Assembly (NCBI RefSeq): GCF_008831285.2
Contig: NW_022204507.1
Location: 2,836,814 to 2,900,813, forward strand
Direction of reading: 5' to 3'
Source of the DNA: Nymphaea colorata
Taxonomy: Eukaryota > Streptophyta > Magnoliopsida > Nymphaeales > Nymphaeaceae
Length of the DNA: 64,000 nucleotides
Shown: positions 9,755 through 19,113 of the stretch, piece after piece
Position numbering within the stretch: position 1 is the stretch's first letter
How the letters are laid out: each line of letters opens with the position of its first letter
Program-made: the position numbers and the translations under genes
The notes under the pieces: generated by a model
Told to the model about the DNA's origin: nothing
What the model saw: the letters and a program-made list of their open reading frames with translations, nothing else
Databases searched by the model: none

Positions 9755-11750
9755 GTTCAGCGAGGTGTGTTCATTGGGTATCCTATTGAACAAAAAGGCT
9801 ACAATCTACTTCATTTGGAAACAAGAAAAAAATTCGTTTGTAGGGATATGGTCTTCAATGATTACAATCATACACTTGAGAGCAGAAATTCAAGTGAGCA
9901 AGGCCCTTGTTCTTGTCACTTGACTGAAAGCCAAGATGATGCCATGACTACTGATTGTACAAACATTGAACAACCACCTGAAATTGTTTTAGAATAAGTA
10001 ATAAGGTTGAAACAAATACTTCCCTAGAAACTTTACCAAGTCCTCAACATTCGGTCTGTAAATCATCCAGAATATCAAAGCCATCCAATTTATGGAAGGA
10101 TTTTCTGTGGTATGGTCCATGCTGATTCACATAGTCCATCACCATCATGGAAAAGGGCTTCCACAATGTATCATTTGTCATAAGCTGTCTTTTTTCCATT
10201 TTTCAGCTGCTCTTAAAAGCTTCCTGTTGGATATCTTTCTTCAAACCAAACCTTCATCCTTTAGTCAGGCAGAGCAACATACAAATTGGAAAAAGAGCCA
10301 TCCAAGAATAGATTATGGTGGTAAAATCAAACAATACTTGGACCCTAGTCTCCCCTTCAAATAATGTCAAACCCATCAGCTGCATGTCAGTTTATTGGAT
10401 CAAGCATAAGGCGAATGGTGAAATAGAAAGGTTCAAAGCCATATTAGTGGCCAAAGGGTAAGCACAAGTGGAAGGCTTGGATTTCCATGAGACCTATGCT
10501 GCTGCCGCCAAACTTGTTATTATTTGTTGTTTGATTGCAATAGCTGCAAAACGAAATTGGGTGCTGCAACAAATGAATGTGTACAACGCCTTTCTAAACG
10601 GGAAATTGAAAGAAGAAATCTACATGACATTGCCTCCTAGTTATTGCGAAATAGGAGAAACAAAATTGGCAAGCTAAACAAGTTTATCTATGGGCTGAAA
10701 CATGCTCCTCAAAACAGGTTCTTGAAGTTCTCGTCACAAGTGGTGAGCTATGGTTTTATGCAATCCAAGTGTGATTACAGAGAGTGTTCATATCAAAGAG
10801 AAAGGGTGTTCATGGTAATTTTGGTGTACATCAATGCTCTCATTGTTGCAGGAAATGATATGGAAAACCTAGAAAACTTTAATTGTATCTTGGCAAAAGA
10901 TTTTGCATGAAAGACATGGGCAACTTAAAATATTTCCTTCGCCTAGAGCTTAGCAAAGGAAAGAAATGAATATTTTTGTCACAGCGCAAGTATTCTTGTG
11001 GCATTGTTGATGAATTAAGCCTTCTCAATGCCAAGCCATCTGAGGATCCCATGGAACCTAGTCAATCTGTTGCTACCAATAACGGATAAGATTTAAAAAA
11101 TCCTTCACTGATTCGAAGACTTGTGGGGCATCTTATATATCCGACTATAACCATGCCAGAAATAGTTTTTGCTATTTACTTTTCTAGCTGCCATATGCAG
11201 AAACTGACTACTCACCACAATTCTGCTATAAAAGTATTTTGCTATCCCAAACTTCACCAGGTCAGGGAATTTCAAGCTTACCGCCTATTGTGATGCCAAC
11301 TACAGAGCCTGCAAAGGCACCAAAAAATCAATCTCTGGTTACTATGTTTACTTGAGAGAATGTCTAATCTTTTGAAAAACATAAAAACTGAGCATAGTAT
11401 CTCGCTTCTCAGCCGAAATAAATATATCAAGCAACTACTGCTGTGAACTTATATGGATAAGATGTCTTCTAAAAGATCTCCAAGTTCCTCCTCCTTCACC
11501 AGAGCAGCTTCTTTGTGACGAGATCAGCATTACAAATGGTAGTGAGCTCAATTTTACATGAACGCACCAAACATGGGGATATTGACTGCCATCTAGTGCG
11601 TGAGCAAGTAAGAAATGGAACAATTGTCACAAGCTATGTTCCATTGTACTTACATCTGGCTGATCCTCACCAAGTCCCTTGTCAAAGATCAAGTCAAATT
11701 TTAAAAGCTCAAACTGGGTTTTGGAGACTTCACTCACCAGTTTGAAGGAG
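9755..11750 (+). pseudogene. Copia-2 reverse transcriptase and RNase H (P1)
   Basis: After the MITE the frame resumes with KVQRGVFIGYP and KGYNLLHLETRK. RT: ANGEIERFKAILVAKG near 10,400-10,460, VEGLDFHETYAA, QQMNVYNAFLNGKLKEEIYM (normally DV in place of NV), YGLKHAPQN, then LVYINALIVAG at 10,821-10,853 where Y-V-D-D is expected. RNase H: SISLLSRNKYIK remnant near 11,398 and HERTKHGDIDCHLVREQV near 11,560-11,610. GTIVTSYVP and QFEGGVLS mark the end. Both catalytic RT aspartates are replaced (AAT and GCT at 10,833-10,838), so the enzyme is dead. Confidence 0.85.
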
Positions 11751-11753
11751 GGG

Positions 11754-12332
11754 TGTTATCAAAAATGAAAATTAATTCTTAAAGGGGTGTTATTAACTCT
11801 GTTTTTGTTACGCCCATTGTAAAACCATAAAATTGCATTATGGTGTTCCTTGTCACACATGTGGAAGTCTCTAGAAGGTTGAAGGTGTGATTGTGTTGTA
11901 ACAAAAAATATTCTTTTATGTCTGTAATTAATTTTGTACAGAATGAGTTTGAATATGTGAAATGAATAAGAGCACGATGCTTTATTCCATCCATTTACAG
12001 CCTTCCCTGTTGTGTCCAGTTGATTCCATCAGAACCATGATTTTTCTCTTGTGCGCCATCTGAAACTCGCAAGATCTTGCAAGGGGAGGAAAGGAGTGGT
12101 GGTGGACGTGGCAAGTTGGGCTTGTGATGATGGACAACAGGTTGATGCATTGTTTGAAGGGGTCAAAAGAGGCACTGATTTATTTTTCTATAGTCCTGCC
12201 CAGATGTTGGCAAGGGAATTTTCCTCTTGTCACTAAAACTCTTTATATGGCAAGATTTCTTTTGCACCGGCACAAATTGTTCCAAAAAAGGGTCAAATTG
12301 AGCGCTTCAATTTGGTTGTTAACTCCTTGAAA
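11754..12332 (+). repeat. LTR-B, right boundary of the P1 copia array
   Basis: Begins TGTTATCAAAAATG directly after the Copia-2 purine tract and is therefore placed as a 3' LTR. It matches P3 from 16,946 onward until about 12,332, where the two diverge after GGTTGTTAA. Length about 580 bp. It shares its first 200 bases with the fragment at 3621-3821. The end is approximate because no clear terminal CA and target duplication could be fixed. Confidence 0.65.
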
Positions 12333-15300
12333 AGTAGGTACCCAGAAGCAATCATTTAAATGTGTTTTCCTAATTAGTGAGGTGATATTAGTATGCTAGC
12401 AACATTATTTACATGGTAGAAGTGATTCACCTTTCATTTTTTAGGCAAATTTTCTACTCGCATCTTACCTTGAGTTTGAATTAATTGTGATAAAATTAAT
12501 TTTGCTCATAAAGTGATTAAATTCTACAGTCGAGGTACTAATTCTTGGATGCCAGGTGACGTGGTTGTAGAGCTCAAGGATATAGATGCATATCTGAGAG
12601 ACATGGAGCAATCAACATGCTGGACTAATTAAATGACATGTTGATGATATAGTCCTACATCTGCTTCTGCCCCTGTCTTCAGACCATAAGGTGGAGAAAC
12701 ATCCAAAAGATGCTGGCCGCCTTAGGAACAAGGCCTTAGATGAGCAGGCAGCCACGAGTTTCTTCCTTCCTTTGCCTCCAAGGTTCAGGATGAAGGGATT
12801 GAGAAACAGCGTTGCGGACATATGTGGTAATTTGCATGAAGCATACCTTCAAAGATGTGAGCTATTGATCACTTGCCACCCATTTCTTTCCTTCTGCATA
12901 TTTGTGATCTGCTAACACGCCTGAGTTATACTCCAAGAAAATGCAGCAGACTCGTAGGAGCCAGTGTGAAGGGAAGCATTGATGCAGTGAGGGCCAACGT
13001 CCAACAACCACCAGAACCGGTAGAAGAAGAACTTGAGGAGGCAGCCATGAGATCACATGCTGATACCAAGCAGCGGCAAAAAAATGAAAAGACACGAGTA
13101 ATGGAATGGCTCGTGCACAAGGAAATTTTCCCTAAGGAATTTGGTGAGGCAATACCAGGATGAGCTTTGTCCTTTTAAAATTAATCTCAAATGCCATAGT
13201 AGAGCAAGAGAGAAAAGGAAAGATAGGTAGGGGATACAAATTATAGAGGTTCGGTCATTTGACCTACATCCTCTGTCTCATACCAATTTTTCATGTATTT
13301 TGGTATGAGGTTCCATCTTCTTTTATATGTTTACAGTTCTCAACGTGACACTTATTTTTCTTAAGAAAAAAATTTTCAACAGTGTATTTTCATTCAACTC
13401 TGATTTTTCATGAACGTTGGATTCATAACCACTTGCCTCTTCTCTCTCTCTCTCTCCCTTTTCTTTTTCCCTTTATTTTGTCCGATTATCACATCCGGTG
13501 CTGGATTAGATACTCCATCCATTTCTGAAAATCTGAACGTTAAGCATGTCTCGACACGAGGGAGATTCAAGTGCGTGCACACATTCATGCAAGCAACAAA
13601 AATTAGTCTTTTGATATTTTAGAAAATTTTTATAATGGTCTGTAAATTTTAATCTTTTAGTATTTTTATAATTCCTTTTTTACACTTTAAAAGTCTTCTT
13701 TAAAACAAACTTCATGTGCAATGAATCTTGCAACTTGAACCAGCAACCTGCCACCTACTGTAATAGTTGGATGGTTGTAATTTAAATTTAATAACTTGGA
13801 AGCTAACTGCACTTTCTAAAAGAGACATGGAATAGATGGATCCATTTTTTGTTATGAAAAGCATTTATCTGCTTTGACTTTTAAGAAGAGGGTCCTTGTT
13901 ATTTTCTTTGAACCCATGAACTATGCATGAACGGTTAACGTATAAAAACAAGACTGCTGGTACAGATATCCATGATCAAGGATATTCATTCAACCCTTTT
14001 TTGGGTCTTCTCTATAATAAATGCCTTTTTGGTGACATTAAGCTGTTTAGTCTTGTCAAGTTGTTGCATAGCAAATAGTTAATCTAGATTTAGCTTCAAC
14101 TATTGTCATGCCAATTAGTCATCTGGTCATCCTGGTGTGTTTGATAGTTTCGGATCTTATATCTAACGTTGATCTGAAATCCTTTTTTTTTTTTTTTAAT
14201 GGGACCCATAAACAAACAATATATTTCAGATCCACAGAAAAATGAGGACTTGAGATTATTAATATATGGCCAAAACCTCAGATTTGAACTTTGATGGAAG
14301 CATAAGCCATGGCAATGACAATGAACTAAGATGCTTCGTAAATCTTTTGAAGAATTAAACCTAGAAAAAAAAATCAAAATGGGATTGAATTTATGGTGCC
14401 TTTTAATCAAGACTTCATTTTACTTTGAAACAGGAACGAAAATCGCTTTTCTTGTTTTTTGAAATTGAAGGTGAATGATATGGCAACGAGCTGAGCAAGA
14501 CTTGATCTAAGACATTCAAATTTTGACAACTTTTTCCAATCTCCTCTTACGACCTCCTCACTACTCGGTAAAAAGATTCAGACATGTTTTCTGTAATTTT
14601 AGAGATAATAAAAACATGTAGCAGAAATTATGAGAAATAATATGAAATTTTATGGCATATTTATAGAAAAGGATATTGACATCATTGGCAGTTTCTGTTT
14701 AGGATCCAATTTTCTTGGGCATAATTCGAGAAACAAGTGTCATTTTTCTGTAAGGTTTTACATGTGATTAAAAGTCATCTCTTAACAAGTGAAACTTTAA
14801 ACAGTAAAGTTTTTATCTGCCTATGCAAATTACAGTTAACTCTCTATATATACTGAAACATATTCTCAAGGGTATAGCATATCTTGCTCAGGTCCACATG
14901 CAGTCTACGACCACAAAAAGGCCGCGGGAATGGAGGGGCCTTTAGGATATCTTCTGGTGGTGGAATCTTAATCTCCTCACCGGAAGTACATCAGCTTTAA
15001 GATCCTGAAATTCCAAAGGGTAAAGAATATTTTTCAATTAAAACCAAAACGTAAACCACTAAGACACATCAATAGTATATTTGTGTGCATGCCCACATAT
15101 GACAGTACTCTTAAACACTTCGATGGTCTAGCAATGGATGGGAGTCCTGGAATTCATGTGCAACTCTACCTATTTTAAATGTGGTGTTCAAATAAATGAA
15201 AATGTGAATCTATCTTTTGCAGATCTGTTAAATATTGATCACATATATATTAAATGTGGAACTGCTTACTATAGACTGAATTTTGGTGGTGAAGGGTAGT

Positions 15301-15849
15301 TTCATTGTTACACCATTTATTATGACATTTAATACTATATAAGTGTAGATAACTGTGGCTTAATCTGATGTACTATAATTTCTTGAACATTTTTAAGTAT
15401 TAATATTAAAATAGTAACTTTAACAAAAAGGTGATCACACGACAGATGAGAGAGAGTGTGTAAGATATTCAAATGGGTGCTATAGGTATTTTATTTTACA
15501 ACTAAAATTGGAAACTTAGTTTAAGTGGATGGCTTTAAACTGAAGGATGAAACTTTCATAACGCTTAAGAAGTTAAAATTAAATGCAAAGTAAAGACGGT
15601 TTTAGAAAATATTCTCAAAATACAAGGGTCGTTGCTGAGAAAGTATCAAAGGACAAACATACCGGGTTGGCTTAATTAAATAACAAGAAAATAATAAAAA
15701 TAACAACAACAATAATAATGATAACAACAATAGCATGAATAACAAGATTTAATGAAAACAGAGAACCAAAAACAAAAAAGAACAACAAAAGCAGACAAAG
15801 TAGGAGAAGAAAGAATGCGAGTGTGACCGAGCAATAAGTCATGTGAAGA
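12333..15849. other. Intergenic, AT-rich, between P1 and P3
   Basis: No recognised gene beyond a possible exon fragment at 12,550-13,163. A pyrimidine-rich CT tract lies at 13,438-13,457 and a poly-T run near 14,180. Around 15,680-15,790 is an AAC/AAT-rich stretch. Nothing else could be assigned. Confidence 0.6.
12550..13163 (+). pseudogene. Possible exon fragments of an unrecognised gene
   Basis: Two plus-strand frames have coding-like composition. One at 12,691-12,870 includes FRMKGLRNSVADICGNLHEA. The other, at 12,912-13,163, is charged (VEEELEEAAMRSHADTKQRQ), then MEWLVHKEIFPKEFGEAIPG and a stop. They are in different frames, so an intron or a frameshift would be needed to join them. No family is recognised. 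They might be exons of a host gene, a captured fragment, or chance open frames. Confidence 0.3.
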
Positions 15850-15850
15850 T

Positions 15851-15970
15851 GACGTGGATGTAGCATCTTATGTGATGATGTATGCTTCCATTTGACGGTG
15901 GAAATAATACCTCACAAATGGCTGTGCGACGTCATCTGACATCTTTATCTCCCATATTTCTCGTCGCCAT
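15851..15970 (-). pseudogene. Gene relic first exon, P3 copy
   Basis: Minus-strand ATG at 15,968-15,970 in a good plant context (AAAATGGCG), reading MATRNMGDKDVR and then TGA at codon 13 (15,932-15,934). The frame then reopens (TAICEVLFPPSNGSIHHHI). The P2 copy has TGA at the same codon; P1 has CGA there. Downstream exons are absent from P3. Confidence 0.55.
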
Positions 15971-16073
15971 TTTCTATTTCCTTGTGGATATTTAATTCCT
16001 CAAGCTTCTGGAGATCCATGCAGTTCTTTGTTCTATTAGTCTTTGGTGGAGAGGCTGATTTATTAGGGATTTC

Positions 16074-16400
16074 AATGAATCAGATTCAGATCAAATATCA
16101 GATCAAGTTTCTTTACATAAACCAGATATGAAAAACAGAGAAATTTGATATCCAAACAAAAAACCAGATCGGATTCGGTATTCAAAATTGGCATCCGATT
16201 GAATTCGGATTTGGACTCAGTATCAAATAGACACCCAATAGGATACCAGAAAAAAAATAAGATAATGGATATCTAAACCCAAGTTACATATCCGGATCTA
16301 ATTAATATATTTTATTCTACATTATTGCAACTTTATAAATCTGAATCGAAATTTGAATTCCCAATTTTAAATTAATATCATCCGAATCTGAAACCAATGC
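16074..16400. mobile_element. MITE-like element (P3)
   Basis: Starts TAGGGATTTCAATGAATC and continues with the GATTCGGAT/GATATCC-rich body also seen at 2740 and 21,869. No matching right terminus (ATTGACATCCCTA type) was found, so it is probably truncated on that side. Confidence 0.6.
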
Positions 16401-16945
16401 AAACTTGGTCAAGCACTTAACGAGGTTTAGGCCAACTCCAGATCCACTCCAAGTGACATTTTGTTCATTAGCCTTCTTGCTTTTATAGCTGCATTTTTTC
16501 ATCAACACCCATGACATCTGGTTACGTGTATGGTGCATAGCCTTTAAGAAAATGACAAGTGCCCCCTGCCCACTTGTACTAGCTCCTTAGCCTACTTTTG
16601 CATCCAAGGGAGCCTATGCACAAGCCTAGGTATATAACCAGCTTTGAACATCAACCCATGTCATCGATACTATACTAAACACATGAGAGAGAGAGAGCGC
16701 TTCTCAGTTATGCAAACAGGGATGAGGAGCACATGAAGAAGGGTAAAGAGTTTATTCCCTCTCTTAAGTGTAAAGTGTGTCGCAGGCCTCCTCATGAGCT
16801 TGTTGTTGCCAACTCCACCATCATCAACGTCATCGTTGTCTTCTCAATAGATTTAGTGGAGAAAGTATGACTTAGCAATTTCCAACCTTCAGGAGGCTAT
16901 GAAGCTCAAATGAAAGAACGTTAGGGTATTCTGCCTCTTGGGATC
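16401..16945. other. Gene scraps shared with P1 (P3 copy)
   Basis: Contains the minus-strand open stretch NQMSWVLMKKCS (about 16,400-16,540) and the plus-strand TPR-like exon KYDLAISNLQEAMKLK near 16,865-16,915, followed here by TGA. These are fragments and not a gene. A GA tract lies at 16,685-16,698. Confidence 0.4.
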
Positions 16946-17850
16946 TGTTATGGAAAATGAAAACGAATTCTTAAAGCTGTGTTATATTAACTTTGTTTTT
17001 TTCACCTATTGTAAAGCTGTCAAATTGAATCGTGGTATTCCTTGCCACGCATGTGAAATTCTATAGGAGGTTGAAGGCATGATTTTGTTGTAACATAAAA
17101 TATTCTTTTATGCCTGTAAAAAAATTGATTATGCACAGAAAGAGTATGAATATGTGAAAGGAAGAAGAGCACGATGCTTTGTTCCATCCATTCCCAGCCT
17201 CCTTGGTGATGCCCTGTTGATTCCGTGGCAGCCCTGATTTTCTCTTGTGCGTCATCTGAAACTCGCAATATATTGCAAGGGGAGGAAAGGAGTGGTGGCG
17301 GATGAGGAGTGTCGGGCTTGTGATGATGCGCAACAGGTTGATGTATTATTTTGAGGGGCCAAAAAAGACAATGATCTATTGGTATTCCTTGCCACGCATG
17401 TGAAATTCTATAGGAGGTTGAAGGCATGATTTTGTTGTAACAGAAAATATTCTTTTACGCCCGTAAAAAATTTGATTATGTACAGAAAGAGTATGAATAT
17501 GTGAAAGGAAGAAGAGCACAATGCTCTGTTCCATCCATTCCCATCCTCCTTGGTGATGCCCTGTTGATTCCGTGGCAGCCCTGATTTTCTCTTGTGCGTC
17601 ATCTGAAACTCGCAAGATATTGCAAGGGGAGGAAAGGAGTGGTGGCGGACGAGGAGTGTCGGGCTTGTGATGATGCGCAACAGGTTGATGCATTATTTTG
17701 AGGGGCCAAAAAAGACAATGATCTATTTTTCTGTAGCCCTGCCTCCTCTTTTCCCAAAAGTTCTTCATATGGCTATATTTCTTTGCACTGGTACAAATTG
17801 TTCCAAAAAAATGTCAAATTGGGTGCTTCAATTTGGTTGTTAATTCTGTT
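16946..17850 (+). repeat. LTR-B copy with internal tandem duplication (P3)
   Basis: Starts TGTTATGGAAAATG after a GGGATC flank shared with P1 3,615-3,620. It aligns along its length with 11,754-12,332 and is longer because of a 347-bp direct duplication. Both units hold antisense open frames, which are by-products of the duplication and not genes. Confidence 0.65.
17034..17727. repeat. 347-bp tandem duplication inside LTR-B
   Basis: The unit beginning GGTATTCCTTGCCACGCATG occurs at 17,034 and again at 17,381. The units differ by scattered substitutions, mostly transitions, so the duplication is not recent. The single-copy LTR-B at 11,754 shows the unduplicated state. Confidence 0.9.
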
Positions 17851-18744
17851 GGATAGTCGCCCTGAGCCCAATCCTTCATTTGATAACTGCAAGCCAGATT
17901 AAATTGAAAAACTGATTTCCAAAATAAAAGATTTCATTAAAACGAAATTCAAAATTTATTTTGTTACCATTTACGAACCTGCCAAAAATATTCTCTGGCA
18001 ATAACCGCTGCTGGGATTCAGGAAATCCTGGGCGGCAGACTATAAAGTCTCAGCTTATGTTCATCTGAAGGTTGATCAATAGATTAACCTTGCGACGCCT
18101 CCCAAAATGATGTAGTGAGCCATAAAAGTACTGTTCTTGCTTAAACGAGCCTTGAGTCTGTCCATTTTATACCTGTCACAGGATACTTTGCTCAAGCTTC
18201 AGTGTCCAGCACAAGCTAGGTCTTGGTTTGTTGAGTGGAGTTTGAACTGACCCTTTAAAGCACAATAGCTTGAGCATGACAAGACATGAGAAGAGTTGGG
18301 CTCTAGCTCGCTTGTGTATAACCACAACTATAATATATGGTAGTGGCAACGGCTTTTACCATAGCCAATAGTCACAATGCAGTTGCCAATAAACTTATAG
18401 GAAAATACTCTTGCCCTAGCGCATAGCTAAGGTTGCCCTTGCCCTTTACAGCACGGGGAAAAGTTTTTTGTTAGCCCAAGGGTCACTGTCAATAGCATCA
18501 TTGGTAACAACTCGTTGAGTTACTGACAATGGTAGAAATCATTGCTAGAAGTTCTTACAGCAGTGATTCCTTCACTGCTATAGGTCTCCTTTTTCTTTTG
18601 AAAACAAAACAAAATGCCGCTTCTATAGCAGGTAAGCCAGTTTTTTTTTAATTTGAAAGTGAGATGGTTTCAAACAGATAATCTAGATCGATACCAACAA
18701 ACAAAAACATAGACAACTGAAACAAATAGAGAGAGAGAGAGAGA
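17851..18744. other. Intergenic with a possible CACTA-type remnant
   Basis: No gene. Around 18,340-18,640 the words GGCAACGGCTTTTACCAT and GCCAATAG recur, matching a short element at 53,573-53,715 that has CACTACAA-like ends. The rest is unassigned. Confidence 0.45.
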
Positions 18745-19113
18745 GATGAACACTTTATGCATCAGATTTTGGATTAACAAAAATATAGAAGGAAAAATGA
18801 ACAGAAAAACAAGTCAGACTTTTAGGCTATATGCGAGTTAAATTACATGTCATTTCTTGTGAGGGTTGTCTTAAAATGTCATCAGAAAATTATTTACAAC
18901 TTACAAATGTAGCTGAGAAGATTAAAACATCTCAAAAACATCCACCATCAAGTTATAAATCGTGTATAAGCATCTCTAAGAAAATGGCACCTATCAGTCC
19001 TTCGTAAAGTTGCTGATCCCTTTGACAGTCGTTTGTTTATTAATTGATGCCATTGGCCCATTGTCATCACAAGTCAGCTCAAGAAAGTAAGCATTCCTAG
19101 AAAGAAGATTCAT

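Larger units (their letters stand above)
7113..11753 (+). mobile_element. Copia-2 internal region, P1 copy (all domains, all broken)
   Basis: Ty1/copia body in standard order: gag, protease, integrase, RT, RNase H, ending in the purine tract GAAGGAGGGG directly before TGTTATC of LTR-B at 11,754. It is the most complete copia body in the window but carries many stops and frameshifts. Catalytic changes: protease D-S/T-G reads D-I-G, integrase catalytic Glu reads Gly, and RT Y-V-D-D reads Y-I-N-A. A 436-bp MITE sits between integrase and RT. It was copied as a dead element. Confidence 0.9.
798..12332. repeat. Paralogous block P1
   Basis: Long segment shared with block P2 (18,745-28,066) and in part with block P3 (15,850-17,850). 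Order in P1: gene relic, MITE, gene scraps, LTR-B, Copia-1, LTR-A, Copia-2 (with an inserted MITE), LTR-B. P1 and P2 share gene relic, both copia bodies and the MITE at the same site inside Copia-2, so this is duplication of a segment and not independent insertion. By eye about nine bases in ten agree, with many indels; the boundaries are approximate. Confidence 0.8.
15850..17850. repeat. Paralogous block P3
   Basis: Shorter paralogue of P1: first exon of the gene relic, MITE, gene scraps with the TPR-like exon, and LTR-B, in the same order as P1 2,550-3,821 plus 11,754-12,332. No copia internal region lies between, so relative to P1 it looks like a solo-LTR state. The alternative is that the array in P1 was rearranged later. 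Confidence 0.7.

Noticed and set aside
17020-17768. Two similar minus-strand frames of about 130 codons
   Set aside because: They are the two units of a tandem duplication within an LTR, with no domain.
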